Below, piece by piece: positions 8,301 through 16,753 of a stretch of DNA of 64,000 nt; the stretch's first letter is position 1, and each line of letters opens with the position of its first letter. A program made the translations under genes and the position numbers. The notes below the pieces were generated by a model, which was given only the letters and a program-made list of their open reading frames with translations, did no database searches and had not been told where the DNA came from. Source of the DNA: a virus; the IMG/VR virus record IMGVR_UViG_3300008954_000023, positions 1-64,000 of that record; one strand, 5' to 3'.

Positions 8301-8673
8301 TCGCCGTCGAGGGCGCGGGGCCACATCTATTGAGGGCCTTGCCAAGGTCTTTGGTCAGTCGACAGAAGGGCTGATGGGCCTGAGTGTTGAGGGTGTGAAC
8401 CTCACGGACGGTATGTCGGCCTCGGAGAAGGAAGCACTGGTCAAGCGGCTGTCTCAGGAAGAGCTCTTGGGACAGATTACAGCAGGCACAGGTGGTGGCG
8501 TGTTCCTTCGGGGAGAAAGCAACGAGCATCGTATGCGGCTCATGCTGGACCAGACGGCCGAGAAGGTGCAGCAGATGTCGGAATCGGTGCACGGGATGAT
8601 TAGCTCCGTCAACCAGCTGCCATTCCTGTCGATGAGTGGCGGTGATGAACCGAAGAAGGATGGACCTCCCTGA
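5383..8673 (+). CDS. Probable tail tape measure protein
   Basis: A 1096-aa protein that begins the rightward tail block. Residues about 35-155 are a long Gly/Ala/Met-rich hydrophobic region with repeated AGG, GAG and GAGMAA strings, typical of the membrane-inserting parts of tape measure proteins. The rest is helical, rich in Met, Gln and Ala, with no enzymatic motif. Such proteins set tail length and enter the host membrane during DNA ejection. At roughly 1.5 angstrom per residue, a family rule of thumb, the tail would be about 160 nm. The downstream hub and baseplate genes support the call. No chaperone gene pair with a frameshift lies directly upstream, where the strand changes. Confidence 0.72.
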   Translation: MPYPVPQPVPGPSQYPPSFHYGYGHHQATPAFTDPGTMAGVGVGAVGSAPQLFMGAGMAAGIGTILARNSVFLSKAQYMDPMAAGINRISAQGAAGAAAAGGSWGSAGGIAQGIGGIARGAGGSLLGAGGLMLGAGMAATAGAHYAGQRFIRGGGEQQQLNAQLSGMGFANAMSPTGRGFGHGELNQIGSAMREFEAADPFTTMRDMNQMMDRFLGMGMEQGVQDAREFSQKFTKFTDAMRDIATTLGTTLDDASKFFGSMRSSGFYSSREVMGNVFQMEAAAGMGMGRETFVGMQSGAASGTRQMGMTGRAGGAMSSRFARDLLSGSQSAESGGLGLFTSERLMDITGAGSGAEAAAALGQRFTGVMSQFLQSEAGQALAAGVGEVDEEGRFTGGVSEAQMARFASGELGVKDFARIGSKRLNSKKGKASFMTNRQGISSSIMEHKQGLDTVYASIEKTATEHFRGTVDDDDAVQLFMQHMLGVREHEGEIIAEMAKASGELRTKALQRMREQQSIASMRLRMRRDHTLEGFKQKYMGGGEDWASFIGQAGADFGTGIDKMQQGAMDSILGIERRNITSASQRHSLRSLMSGETTANLPTFSEGDFAKGSTLGNLARGSGSSAATSMLNAAIMGGDIGGDLGLNEHQGRIARQRLGAKATKDEGKAILFKLQRARSQGDEGAAKTYLEEFKAYTKKTMRGAIVPGKESSAAAFFARELGSSDLARSLILEDSPEGKTFGAVQDIEGGIRGVASVLGLGKYADELVEGGPAAQALGELARAQRESGGADMRDIFAQLAQEAPDSFMNLSGEARAQALANMFNKRFKGGKMTAAGVSRVEEMLQSAGREGRINYTKGRRTGEAEEIIGRSGRVSGYHGSDASLLQMLGSRAEQGIVDTNVMRMRDSARVALGAAPEELRRALGDSYTGLMGAFEKDKLSGGDLSAAAEAVLGQVEGGALKGVGGGAIFREVAELRRRGRGATSIEGLAKVFGQSTEGLMGLSVEGVNLTDGMSASEKEALVKRLSQEELLGQITAGTGGGVFLRGESNEHRMRLMLDQTAEKVQQMSESVHGMISSVNQLPFLSMSGGDEPKKDGPP

Positions 8674-8885
8674 TGTCTCGAACAGAAACATCCTTCGAGA
8701 TCACGGGTCCCACGGGACGAAAGCGGAAGGTCACGCTCCTCTCGCACGTCACAGTAGATGATCTCATGCGCGTAGGCTTGAAGGCCTACATGGCGGAGGC
8801 CTATTTGGGTGATGAGTACGAATCGCCCTTCAGCCGGGAAGTGCGCGATATGATCGTTCTTTCACGGACCACGAACAGGAGTTGA
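8673..8885 (+). CDS. Small tail-block protein
   Basis: A 70-aa protein whose ATG overlaps the tape measure stop (TGATG). It begins MSRTETSFEITGPTG, a short beta-rich N-terminus, followed by a helix (VDDLMRVGLKAYMAEAYL). It sits between the tape measure and a large tail protein, so a role in tail completion or initiator assembly is plausible. No family is recognised. Confidence 0.65.
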   Translation: MSRTETSFEITGPTGRKRKVTLLSHVTVDDLMRVGLKAYMAEAYLGDEYESPFSREVRDMIVLSRTTNRS

Positions 8886-8886
8886 T

Positions 8887-10230
8887 ATGGCCTATCCTGC
8901 TATCGTTCTTGTCGAGCTGGATGCGGACTGGATCACTCAGGACGGGCGAGACACTACGTTGTCTGGTCACACCGTGTTTGATGCGGCAGAGGCATACGTC
9001 CGTCGCCCACTTCGAGGGATCCGGCTGAAGCGAGAGACTTACGCCTCGATTCGAGTAGAGGGCGGGAACTCCGTCGACATCCTCAACTCCTCGCTCCCTG
9101 CGGGGGTTACGAAGTCTTTCACCTCCAACTTCATCCTCCAGAGCGTCCAGGACTCACGGCAGGAGAAGTTCCAGCCCATCTCCACCTTCGGAGGGCCGTA
9201 CGGCTTCTTTTACGGTGAGCAGCCAAGGATGAAGGCTTTCAGGGCTGTTCTTCTCAACACGGCCGACTTCCAGTGGGAGCTCGAGTGGTGGGAGAACTAC
9301 GACAAGTTCCTCCGCGGTACCCGGCTCGTAGATCGCGGTCTTCAGGCGTACCTCAACGTCGATGACGTTGTCGTCGTCGGGTACATTGTTGCGGCCGCGA
9401 CAGACTCCGACGCTTCGCGTCCCTACATGGCAAACCTGTCTTTCACCATGTGGGTCACGGATGTCATTCCGCTCATCACCCCAGGACAGAAGATGATCGA
9501 TGCTCGGCATTGGGAGAACACCGGTGCCCTCTCGCTCGAGTTCGGGCAGATCGATGGCGTGGAGACCGAAGACTCCAGTGCGACGGCCGAAGTGCGTGCG
9601 CTCAACATCGAGTCTGTGGCCCTCACCGACGGGACAGGGTTCCTCTCGGGCATCCGCAATGCAATCTCTGAGGTGCAGGACTTCGTCGACAAGGTTGGCA
9701 ACGCCATCGACAACGCGCTGGACTGGCTCTATGGCCGGAACATGGTCATCCCTGCGGGTTTCGCCGGTTCAGAGCTGGCAGCAGGGAAGCCTATCTTCGC
9801 TTCAGGTTCAGGCTTTGAAGGCCTGTCTGGGAAGAACCTGGGCGGAGTGCTCGACGGCTCCAGCCTCAACATCTCTCTCCCCGCAGCTACGACCGGTCCT
9901 GGTCCTGCACAGCCGGCATCCCATTTCTACGACAACATCGACGAGTACCCAGCTCGTGCAGCCGATGCGTCTCTCAACGATGCTCAAGTCCAGAACATCT
10001 TGGCGGCCCATCAGAACGCACAGGACGAAGACCTGGCGTTCTATACGTCTCTGGCAGAGGAGACCTTCAGCTCCTTCGGCATCAACATCACGAGCCAGGA
10101 AGGGCAGTATCAGTCTGATCTCGTTCGTGCAGCTGGCCGTGCGAGTTTCGCTGCCCTTTCCTATGGAGCCATGACAACCGGAGCTGGCCAGGCGGCCGCC
10201 TCTCTCACAGTCATTGGTGGAACTACCTGA
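8887..10230 (+). CDS. Tail/baseplate structural protein
   Basis: A 447-aa protein. The N-terminal 190 residues are beta-rich (RRPLRGIRLKRETYASI, then PYGFFYGEQPRMKAFR, then WELEWWENYDKFLRG) and resemble the conserved structural proteins that follow the tape measure in large phages. The middle contains a helical stretch (SEVQDFVDKVGNAIDNAL); the C-terminus is Ala/Gly-rich and low in complexity. It is coupled to the next gene by a one-base overlap. Probably a hub or baseplate-centre component; no catalytic motif is visible. Confidence 0.6.
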   Translation: MAYPAIVLVELDADWITQDGRDTTLSGHTVFDAAEAYVRRPLRGIRLKRETYASIRVEGGNSVDILNSSLPAGVTKSFTSNFILQSVQDSRQEKFQPISTFGGPYGFFYGEQPRMKAFRAVLLNTADFQWELEWWENYDKFLRGTRLVDRGLQAYLNVDDVVVVGYIVAAATDSDASRPYMANLSFTMWVTDVIPLITPGQKMIDARHWENTGALSLEFGQIDGVETEDSSATAEVRALNIESVALTDGTGFLSGIRNAISEVQDFVDKVGNAIDNALDWLYGRNMVIPAGFAGSELAAGKPIFASGSGFEGLSGKNLGGVLDGSSLNISLPAATTGPGPAQPASHFYDNIDEYPARAADASLNDAQVQNILAAHQNAQDEDLAFYTSLAEETFSSFGINITSQEGQYQSDLVRAAGRASFAALSYGAMTTGAGQAAASLTVIGGTT

Positions 10231-13200
10231 TGCCTCTCGGCTCTGGTCGCGTATTACACATCCGCCTGTTCATTGAGCATGTGGAAGTGCCTGTCATCGG
10301 GGCCATGGTCTCTGGCTCTGAGGATTCTCCCGTCGCGGCACAGATCGAGGTCATTCCGTCGGATCTGGTACATCGTCTTCTTCCCCGCTCAAAGGTCGAT
10401 GTCTTCTACCTGGACTACGACGAAGACTTCGCAGCCCATCCCAACGACACACCTTCAGCGACAGACAACACGCTGGCACAGCTCTCGAAGGGCATAGGTC
10501 CAGACCATTACAAGCTGCTGTTCTCCGGTGAGCTGTTCACCATCATGTACACGAAGACGGGCTTCGGATCTCGAAGTGCGATCCTTCAGTGCCTCGACTT
10601 CAGCAACATCTGGGACACCACCTTCCTGCCGGTCCTTAACTACGGTCAGCAGCAGGGTGAGAACGTCATCGTCCAGAACAAGGCAGCCTACTATGGTCTG
10701 AACCAGGATGCCGCAGCCTTCGATGACATCATCAACTCTCCGAGTGTCGTCATCGCCAGCCTCGCCGCTCGAGGCTCTGCCCTCATCCCGGGGACGCAGA
10801 CGACCGCAGGCCTCGTAGGCGGTCTCCTGGGGGTACTGGAGCTCCTTGGTGGGGTGCCGGGGAAGTACGTCGGAGTGACGGCCTGGCACACTGTGCACGA
10901 GATGATGGTGCGGATGGGCGACCAGGTCGTCGGAGACTCCGGAGACACGGCGCAAAAGCTGTTCGACCTCTCTGTGTTCCAGAACTGGCTCACGAACTCA
11001 TTGGGTCAGGCCGGCTCAGTCATCAACTTCCGCGAGGTCATCAGCATCATTCTGCGGTACATCTACTACGCTGTAGCTCCGCAGATGGCTCCTCGGTATG
11101 TGCCTGGGAACCACGAGGTTCCTGTGTGGCCGCCGGGCCTTCTTGAAGGGACTGATGGACTACATGCTGATTTTCAGCCGCTGTTCGATAAAGTACTGAA
11201 TCTGCTGAAGACTGAAAAGGGATATAATGGGTCCTCTCTTCCGCTGGCATACCAAACTTCAGGTCGGCGGAATGCTGAGAACACCAAGAGTATTCAGAAC
11301 CGTGGCGGGGTAACAAACGAGGGATCTGCTCATAACTATGGCTTCGCAGCCGATATTTCGATTACGCCCGGAGGAGTGCAGTTCTTGAACAGCCAGTCTC
11401 CTGCAAAGACTGTGGAGGCGGCACAAGGTCTTCATCAAAAAGCCCTGACTATTGTGGCTAAAAACCACATTGCAACGCCAGAAGAGCTGTGGCTGCATCT
11501 CTCCTCAGAGGAGTATACGACTCTTACGAACATCGTCGCGTTTTACAAGGCGTACGGAGAAGTAGTTAAGGAGGTTCCTGGTGTTCGGTGGGGTGGGAAC
11601 TTCAACAAGACGGATCCTGTATGGGCCCTATGGGGTCTTGGATACGACCCCGTCCACATCGAGATGGAAGGCTGGAAGTCGCATTTGCCGGCAGGCATCC
11701 TCAATGCTGATGCTCTGGATAGTGCAGAGCTCAAGGCATTCTACAAGGATCTGTCGGAGAGGGCGAAGCTCCATACCCAGGTTTTCCGTCCAGACTGCTG
11801 GTTTGTTGCGCCCCCGGCATGCAACCTCATCTTCCCCGAAGAGCTTTCGTCCTTCACCTACACGCGGCAGATGATGCGAGAGGCCACACGGCTTCGGCTC
11901 CTGACCTTCAACACCATCATCCAAGGCGCTCTGCTGGAGCAGGGCTACTTTGCTCCGACCATCGACCAGGTGGAGTCCATCGCGGATGGAGGCTTCGGCA
12001 CAGCGGCCAAGGCCATCGTGTACCCGCACGAGAAGTTCAGCGGCATCATCCCGAAGGAGGAGCGACTCTCTGATGCGTCTATGTACGCCCGGCTGGAAGA
12101 GGACCACGTCATCACTGCGTCTGAGACTGGTGACTTGAAGGTCGAGGAGCAAGAAGGGGCTACGGCAGCAGGGAACAAGATCGACTTCTGGGCCGCACGC
12201 GCGGCCGCATTCACCTTCCTGTCCCACCGCTATGCCGCGCGGACGGCCACAGCGTCGGGCAGGTTCATGCCTCGAATCGTCCTTGGCTTCCCCGGCCTGG
12301 TCGTAGATCGTCCAGTGTCTCGAGATCCGTCTGCCTCTCGGAACGCTCTGAATCCGACTCACTTCCTGGGGATGATTCGCTCACTCTCACATTCCGTCAC
12401 ACAGGCAGGAGGCACTACCACGATCTCCCTCTCCCATGTGCGCTCCCACAAGATCGGAGACGACTCAGACGACCTCTTCGCGACATCCGTGTATGGCCGG
12501 AAGACCACGCTCGCGCAGCAGACGGATCCTGGGGTCGAGGAGACTACAGTCGTTGAGGTCCGGGTTGGGATGCCGCAGGCGGAGTACGCCTTTGCCCTGA
12601 GCCTCGCCACGGGGCTTGAGAATGGCCTGGACCCGAAGTCTCCTCCCGCGACCATGCTTGGCCCCAAGAGGAAGCCAGTGCGGTCCTTGACGCTGGAGCG
12701 GGAACTGATCCTGGGGAAGACGGATGCGGATGCAACGGCGGTGACCGTGAATGGCTCTCTCGAAGGGGAGGAGGACAACCTCCGTGCATTCCCCTTCTCG
12801 AAGGTCACTGTTGTGGAGGCAGAGTCCAACGGATTCATTCCACTCGAAGAGGCCATTCGCCCGCCCTGGTTCTCAGAAGAGTACTCCAATGCCGAGATCG
12901 GGAAGCTCTATGAAAGGCTCTTCGGCTGTAAGTCCCTCATTGACGTCATGGGCGGTCTCAGCGACCCCAAGGATGGTGGCCTTACTCCGCAGGAAGGCTA
13001 CGTCCAGGCCGGTATCTACGAGGCTGTGGAGGCTCTGGTCCGCGACTATACCTCGCAGTCAGACTCCGGCCATAGCGGCTCAGACTTCATCGTAGGGAAG
13101 ACCTCTCGGGTTCATGCCTCGATGCGTGATCTTTACGGAGATTCGCAGAACCAGGGCTTCCATACCTACGCGGCAGGGAAACGAGAGAATCTGGATGATC

Positions 13201-13346
13201 TGGGGCTGGAGCAGACCCTGCAGTCCCAGCTCCGTGCCGGAGATGACAACAGGGTAGGTCCGGAGCTTGACCCACGAATGGAGCGGTGGGAGCGTGCACG
13301 GGATTATGCTGGTGAACTCATGCGCCTCTCCGGCTTCCGGGGCTGA
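10230..13346 (+). CDS. Tail hub protein with inserted M15 peptidoglycan peptidase domain
   Basis: A 1038-aa structural protein. Residues about 312-485 carry a D-Ala-D-Ala carboxypeptidase / L-alanyl-D-glutamate peptidase domain of the M15 (VanY-like) family. The SAHNYGFAAD string gives zinc ligands H368 and D375, and DPVHIEME gives H476 with E478. This enzyme class cuts peptide bridges in bacterial cell wall. Flanking regions (1-310 and 490-1038) are unrelated, beta-rich and contiguous in composition with neighbouring tail proteins, so the peptidase appears inserted in the middle. By hand count the insert is about 49% GC over 11161-11520, against 68% in a 60-base sample at 12241. It probably opens the wall during ejection. 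Confidence 0.75.
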   Translation: MPLGSGRVLHIRLFIEHVEVPVIGAMVSGSEDSPVAAQIEVIPSDLVHRLLPRSKVDVFYLDYDEDFAAHPNDTPSATDNTLAQLSKGIGPDHYKLLFSGELFTIMYTKTGFGSRSAILQCLDFSNIWDTTFLPVLNYGQQQGENVIVQNKAAYYGLNQDAAAFDDIINSPSVVIASLAARGSALIPGTQTTAGLVGGLLGVLELLGGVPGKYVGVTAWHTVHEMMVRMGDQVVGDSGDTAQKLFDLSVFQNWLTNSLGQAGSVINFREVISIILRYIYYAVAPQMAPRYVPGNHEVPVWPPGLLEGTDGLHADFQPLFDKVLNLLKTEKGYNGSSLPLAYQTSGRRNAENTKSIQNRGGVTNEGSAHNYGFAADISITPGGVQFLNSQSPAKTVEAAQGLHQKALTIVAKNHIATPEELWLHLSSEEYTTLTNIVAFYKAYGEVVKEVPGVRWGGNFNKTDPVWALWGLGYDPVHIEMEGWKSHLPAGILNADALDSAELKAFYKDLSERAKLHTQVFRPDCWFVAPPACNLIFPEELSSFTYTRQMMREATRLRLLTFNTIIQGALLEQGYFAPTIDQVESIADGGFGTAAKAIVYPHEKFSGIIPKEERLSDASMYARLEEDHVITASETGDLKVEEQEGATAAGNKIDFWAARAAAFTFLSHRYAARTATASGRFMPRIVLGFPGLVVDRPVSRDPSASRNALNPTHFLGMIRSLSHSVTQAGGTTTISLSHVRSHKIGDDSDDLFATSVYGRKTTLAQQTDPGVEETTVVEVRVGMPQAEYAFALSLATGLENGLDPKSPPATMLGPKRKPVRSLTLERELILGKTDADATAVTVNGSLEGEEDNLRAFPFSKVTVVEAESNGFIPLEEAIRPPWFSEEYSNAEIGKLYERLFGCKSLIDVMGGLSDPKDGGLTPQEGYVQAGIYEAVEALVRDYTSQSDSGHSGSDFIVGKTSRVHASMRDLYGDSQNQGFHTYAAGKRENLDDLGLEQTLQSQLRAGDDNRVGPELDPRMERWERARDYAGELMRLSGFRG

Positions 13347-13376
13347 TGCGTTAGACTGGACCTGCAGGAGTCTGAG

Positions 13377-13595
13377 ATGCTGCTCGATCCCACTACTTTC
13401 GCTGTGTTCACCGACGAGCTGGCCAAGCTGGCGGCCTCAACCCGGACGGGCCGGGCCGTGGACAAGGTCGTGTCCAAGGTCAAGGGGCGGGATCTTGCAG
13501 CTGCCGCAGCAGGGGCTGGTACTCTCGAAGGTGCCCGTCGTGTGTGGAGCGATATGAGGACCGGGCGGCAGATGCGGAAGCAGAGGCGGTACTGA
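13377..13595 (+). CDS. Small tail-block protein
   Basis: A 72-aa basic protein beginning MLLDPTTFAVFTDELAKLAA. GGAG eight bases upstream of the ATG is a good ribosome binding site, and the 30-base gap before it contains GTTAGACT, a possible promoter element. The N-terminal F-x-x-EL-x-KLA string resembles the starts of several unrelated proteins in this genome. A short Ala/Gly segment is followed by a basic tail (RTGRQMRKQRRY). Function unknown. Confidence 0.6.
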   Translation: MLLDPTTFAVFTDELAKLAASTRTGRAVDKVVSKVKGRDLAAAAAGAGTLEGARRVWSDMRTGRQMRKQRRY

Positions 13596-14095
13596 TGTCC
13601 GAGCTCTCAGAGCGGAAGAAGAGAGCCCTCAAGGAGTACGGAGAGTGGCGGCCGCGCATTGGCCGTGGTGCGTCTTGGGCTGCGACAGCAGGTCTGCTCA
13701 CGAATCTGTCAGGGAACAGGAAGGTGTCCATCCCTGCAGCGACCGCCGCCGGCGTGGCCGGTATGGGAGACAAGATGCTTGAGGAAGAGGTCAAGAAGAG
13801 TCGGAAGCTGAAGGCCATCGTGAAGGACAGCTTCGAGCAGTCCAAGACGGCTTCGAGCATCGCCAGCAGGCCGGCCTGGGCTCAGTCCCCTCTGGCGACA
13901 GAGCTCGGCAACGTCCAGCACAATGCCGTCATCGGTACCCTGTTCTCCCGCAAGGCTCGGGTCTCCGCAGCAGCTCGGAAGCAGCTCGGGAACCTCTTCG
14001 CCAATGCTGGTGAGAACTCCTTTGGAGCAAGTCTCCAGGTGAGTGCTGACCCGCGCTCTGCCGCCAAGGCGGTGGTTCGGGTCCTCAAGGGCTGA
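13595..14095 (+). CDS. Hypothetical protein, possible internal virion protein
   Basis: A 166-aa basic protein starting MSELSERKKRALKEYG. The ATG overlaps the upstream stop (TGATG), which is why it is preferred over an in-frame start 17 codons earlier. An Ala/Gly-rich weakly hydrophobic segment (SIPAATAAGVAGMGDKML) is followed by helices ending in VRVLKG. No enzymatic motif. It is coupled to the sigma-factor gene by another TGATG overlap. Confidence 0.6.
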   Translation: MSELSERKKRALKEYGEWRPRIGRGASWAATAGLLTNLSGNRKVSIPAATAAGVAGMGDKMLEEEVKKSRKLKAIVKDSFEQSKTASSIASRPAWAQSPLATELGNVQHNAVIGTLFSRKARVSAAARKQLGNLFANAGENSFGASLQVSADPRSAAKAVVRVLKG

Positions 14096-14919
14096 TGTCC
14101 GTTGACCTCCTGGCCATGTTCCGGAAGGCGGCCTCGGAGGGGGACCCGCCGGACTTTGGCCTGCCCAAAGACTGGAGGTATCCGACAGGGGACGATGCAC
14201 GCTCTGCAGCGAAGCGCGAGGAGCTAAAGCTCTGGAGGACCTGGAAGGAGCAGGGCCATCGTCCAGAGGACATGGAGCCGCTCCTCAAGTCCCTGCGCCC
14301 GCTCGTCTATCGCTACGGGGTTCAGACCTGGAAGAACAAGGTCCCCCTTTCAGGCCAAGTGCTGAACGACGAGGCTACACGCCTCACCATCAAAGGTCTT
14401 CGGCGGTACAACCCGCGTAAGGCTCAGCTCAACACCTACGTCCGGTACCAGCTTCAGAGCATGGACAGGTTCGTCAAGAACCGACAGAACATCTCCCGCA
14501 TCACCGAGGAGAGGAACCGGCTCATCGGCCCTTACGACAAGGCCCATGCTACGCTCGTAGAGCGGCTGGATCGGGAGCCTACTACCGCAGAGATCGCTTC
14601 CGAGATGCGACGGTACGGGAAGAAGGTCTCCGTCAAGAATGTACAGAAGCTGGAGCAGGAGAGGAAGAAGGATCTCCTCGCTTCCGGAGCGATGGAGGAT
14701 CCCTTCCTGGAAGAGACTCCAAAGTCTCGGCGAGTGCTCCGCCTCATCAGATACCAGCTCAACAAGGACGAGCAGAAGGTGCTCGACCACCTCACCGGCT
14801 CGAACGGGAAGCGGCAGACCTCGAGCACCAGCACCATCGCGCGAAAAGAAGGCTGGTCTAACTCTCGGGTCTCTCAGATCAAACGAGCCATCGCCAAGAA
14901 GATGAAGCCCTACCTGTGA
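14095..14919 (+). CDS. Phage-encoded sigma-70-family RNA polymerase sigma factor
   Basis: A 274-aa protein that would direct host RNA polymerase to phage promoters. Residues about 60-135 fit region 2 (LKSLRPLVYRYGVQ, then AQLNTYVRYQLQSMDRFVK, the -10-recognition helices). Residues 154-190 fit region 3, with LDREPTTAEIASEM as in bacterial sigma factors. Residues about 216-272 fit region 4, with a helix-turn-helix at STIARKEGWSNSRVSQIKRA. There is no region 1.1. The first 30 residues, with MFRKAA, are specific to this protein. It lies within the tail gene block, so it would be made with structural proteins and could reinforce late transcription. Confidence 0.8.
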   Translation: MSVDLLAMFRKAASEGDPPDFGLPKDWRYPTGDDARSAAKREELKLWRTWKEQGHRPEDMEPLLKSLRPLVYRYGVQTWKNKVPLSGQVLNDEATRLTIKGLRRYNPRKAQLNTYVRYQLQSMDRFVKNRQNISRITEERNRLIGPYDKAHATLVERLDREPTTAEIASEMRRYGKKVSVKNVQKLEQERKKDLLASGAMEDPFLEETPKSRRVLRLIRYQLNKDEQKVLDHLTGSNGKRQTSSTSTIARKEGWSNSRVSQIKRAIAKKMKPYL

Positions 14920-15128
14920 GCTCTACAGCCCTCAACTCTCTGATCGACGAACTGGAAGATGCCCTCGATGAGGCCTTCACAGAGGAGAAGGAGCGTCTCA
15001 CAGCAGAGAGGGACTTCCTCCTTGCAGTGGTTGGAGACGAGGTAGAGATAGAGACCGCATCCACAGAGCAGGCAGCTCTGTACTTGGACTATCTCCTGCG
15101 TGAATACTTCCCCGTGGAGGACGAGTAG
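14916..15128 (+). CDS. Small acidic protein
   Basis: A 70-aa protein starting at a GTG that overlaps the sigma-factor stop (GTGA). It is highly acidic and helical (LIDELEDALDEAFTEEKERL), probably a short coiled coil, ending REYFPVEDE. No domain recognised. An anti-sigma or assembly-partner role could be imagined from its position after the sigma factor, but nothing in the sequence shows it. Confidence 0.6.
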   Translation: MSSTALNSLIDELEDALDEAFTEEKERLTAERDFLLAVVGDEVEIETASTEQAALYLDYLLREYFPVEDE

Positions 15129-15833
15129 ATGGCTACTGAGCGCTACTTCGGGGAGGAGATCACTACCACCCTCACCATCGTCGTGACGGACTCGGAAGGC
15201 ACGGAGACCGAGACTGATGCCGATGACACTCCTACGGCCATCATCTACTACGAACGGGAGGTGCATACCCAGGTCGCCGCAGAAGACGTCACTCATGCAG
15301 ATACCGGCGTCTACACCTTCACCTGGACTCCTGACTGCGTCGGCACCTACGTCTTCAAGTGGAGCTTCACCATTGGAGGCGACGACTACGATTCCGAAGA
15401 GACCATCGATATCATCGCGGTCGTTGAGGGAACCTCCGACAGCTCGGACGAGGATTCTGAGACTACTACGACCTCTACGGCGGACATCGGCAACGACAAC
15501 ATCTGCACGGTGACGGGCACGTTCTACGACGCCAGCGGCAACTACATGAACGGCGTCTTCGTCCGGTTCACTCCGTCACGGAGCACCGACGCCTTCATCA
15601 GCCAAGGGGTCATAGCCCTCGAAGCTACGGCGGAGTCGGATGAGAACGGGGCCCTGTCTCTCGAACTGATTCGAGGTGTGAAGGGAATGCTCACCATCAC
15701 CGGATTGGGCATCGTTCGAGAGGTCGAGATCCCCGACAACGGGACCATCGACATCATGGACCTGGTGGCTCTCGGGGATGACCTTCTCGAGGTCCAGAAG
15801 CCTCAGTTCGTCAAGCTGCCGCGGAGGTCGTGA
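15129..15833 (+). CDS. Ig-like beta-sandwich tail protein
   Basis: A 234-aa acidic protein. Residues about 5-100 look like an Ig-like fold (LTIVVTDSEGTE, then TGVYTFTWTPDCVGTYVFKW), followed by a Ser/Thr/Asp linker and a second beta domain (VTGTFYDASGNYMNGVFV) resembling carboxypeptidase-regulatory or transthyretin-like modules. Such domains decorate phage tails and fibres and bind surfaces or carbohydrates. The stop overlaps the next gene. Confidence 0.6.
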   Translation: MATERYFGEEITTTLTIVVTDSEGTETETDADDTPTAIIYYEREVHTQVAAEDVTHADTGVYTFTWTPDCVGTYVFKWSFTIGGDDYDSEETIDIIAVVEGTSDSSDEDSETTTTSTADIGNDNICTVTGTFYDASGNYMNGVFVRFTPSRSTDAFISQGVIALEATAESDENGALSLELIRGVKGMLTITGLGIVREVEIPDNGTIDIMDLVALGDDLLEVQKPQFVKLPRRS

Positions 15834-16753
15834 TGACCGTCTCCGTCACGTTCTCCATCACCAGCAAGATCCTGCCGGCCTATACAGGAGATGCTCTCGA
15901 AGGAGCCATCGTCCGGGTCTTCTCTGAGGATGGTGAGACCTTCGTCACGCAAGGCACTACCGACAGCGACGGGGAACTGGTCCTGGAGCTGGAAGACGAG
16001 ACTACCTACTGGGTGCGCTTCTTCAAGGCGACCTACGAGTTCCCGACTCGCCTCACCATCGACGTGGACAGCTCTGCGAGCTCCAACACCTTCGATGTTG
16101 AAGGCACCTACTTGATGGAGCATCCTCCATCGGCCAACGAGTACCTGTGTCGTATCTCTGGATACGTCCGAGGCGCGGATTGGGCACCTCGATCTGGGAT
16201 CCCCATCACCTTCAGCCTGACCGGGAAGCCACGAGTGGTGGCCGGACAGGTGATGGTGACGACAGACGTCATTGCCACTTCAGACTCCGAAGGCTGGATC
16301 GAGGTCGAGCTTGTGCGTAACGGTGCGTACGATGCCCTCATCACTGGAATGGAGGACACCACGGTCCGAGTCCTGGTGCCGGACGAACAGTCGGCCTCCA
16401 TCACAGACGTCCTCTTCCCCTATGCCCTGAAGCTGGAGTACGGGACGGATGCCGTGGAGCTTGAGGTCTTGGAAGAGGTCGCAGTAACTGCGACAGTGAC
16501 GCTCTCTTCCGGAGTCACGACACCCTTCGAGCTGGACGACAACGACACCTACACCTTGTCGCAGTGGGTCACTCTCGAAGTCTCGGACAAGGATGTGATC
16601 GAGTACGTCTTCGATGAGGACGACAATCTGGTCATCACTGGAAAGGGAGTAGGGGTAGCGACAATCACTGCAACGGCGCTTGAGACTCTTGAGGTCTCCA
16701 GAACGCCTGCTCCGACACGGTCTCTGGCCTCGCTGACGGTCACGGTGACATGA
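15833..16753 (+). CDS. Ig-like / Big-2-like tail protein
   Basis: A 306-aa acidic protein beginning MTVSVTFSITSK; the ATG overlaps the upstream stop, and a GTG one codon earlier is also possible. It contains two transthyretin-like modules (EGAIVRVFSEDGETFV, then SGIPITFSLTGK), and the last 100 residues resemble a bacterial Ig-like group 2 domain (VTATVTLSSG, then LVITGKGVGVATITATA). The composition matches the preceding gene and suggests a shared origin. Probably a tail decoration or adhesive protein. Confidence 0.6.
   Translation: MTVSVTFSITSKILPAYTGDALEGAIVRVFSEDGETFVTQGTTDSDGELVLELEDETTYWVRFFKATYEFPTRLTIDVDSSASSNTFDVEGTYLMEHPPSANEYLCRISGYVRGADWAPRSGIPITFSLTGKPRVVAGQVMVTTDVIATSDSEGWIEVELVRNGAYDALITGMEDTTVRVLVPDEQSASITDVLFPYALKLEYGTDAVELEVLEEVAVTATVTLSSGVTTPFELDDNDTYTLSQWVTLEVSDKDVIEYVFDEDDNLVITGKGVGVATITATALETLEVSRTPAPTRSLASLTVTVT

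Noticed and set aside
13349-13357. TAGACT motif before 5383 and 13377 as a late promoter
   Set aside because: Only two good copies, no shared -35 and spacing differs, so it is mentioned only as a weak possibility.
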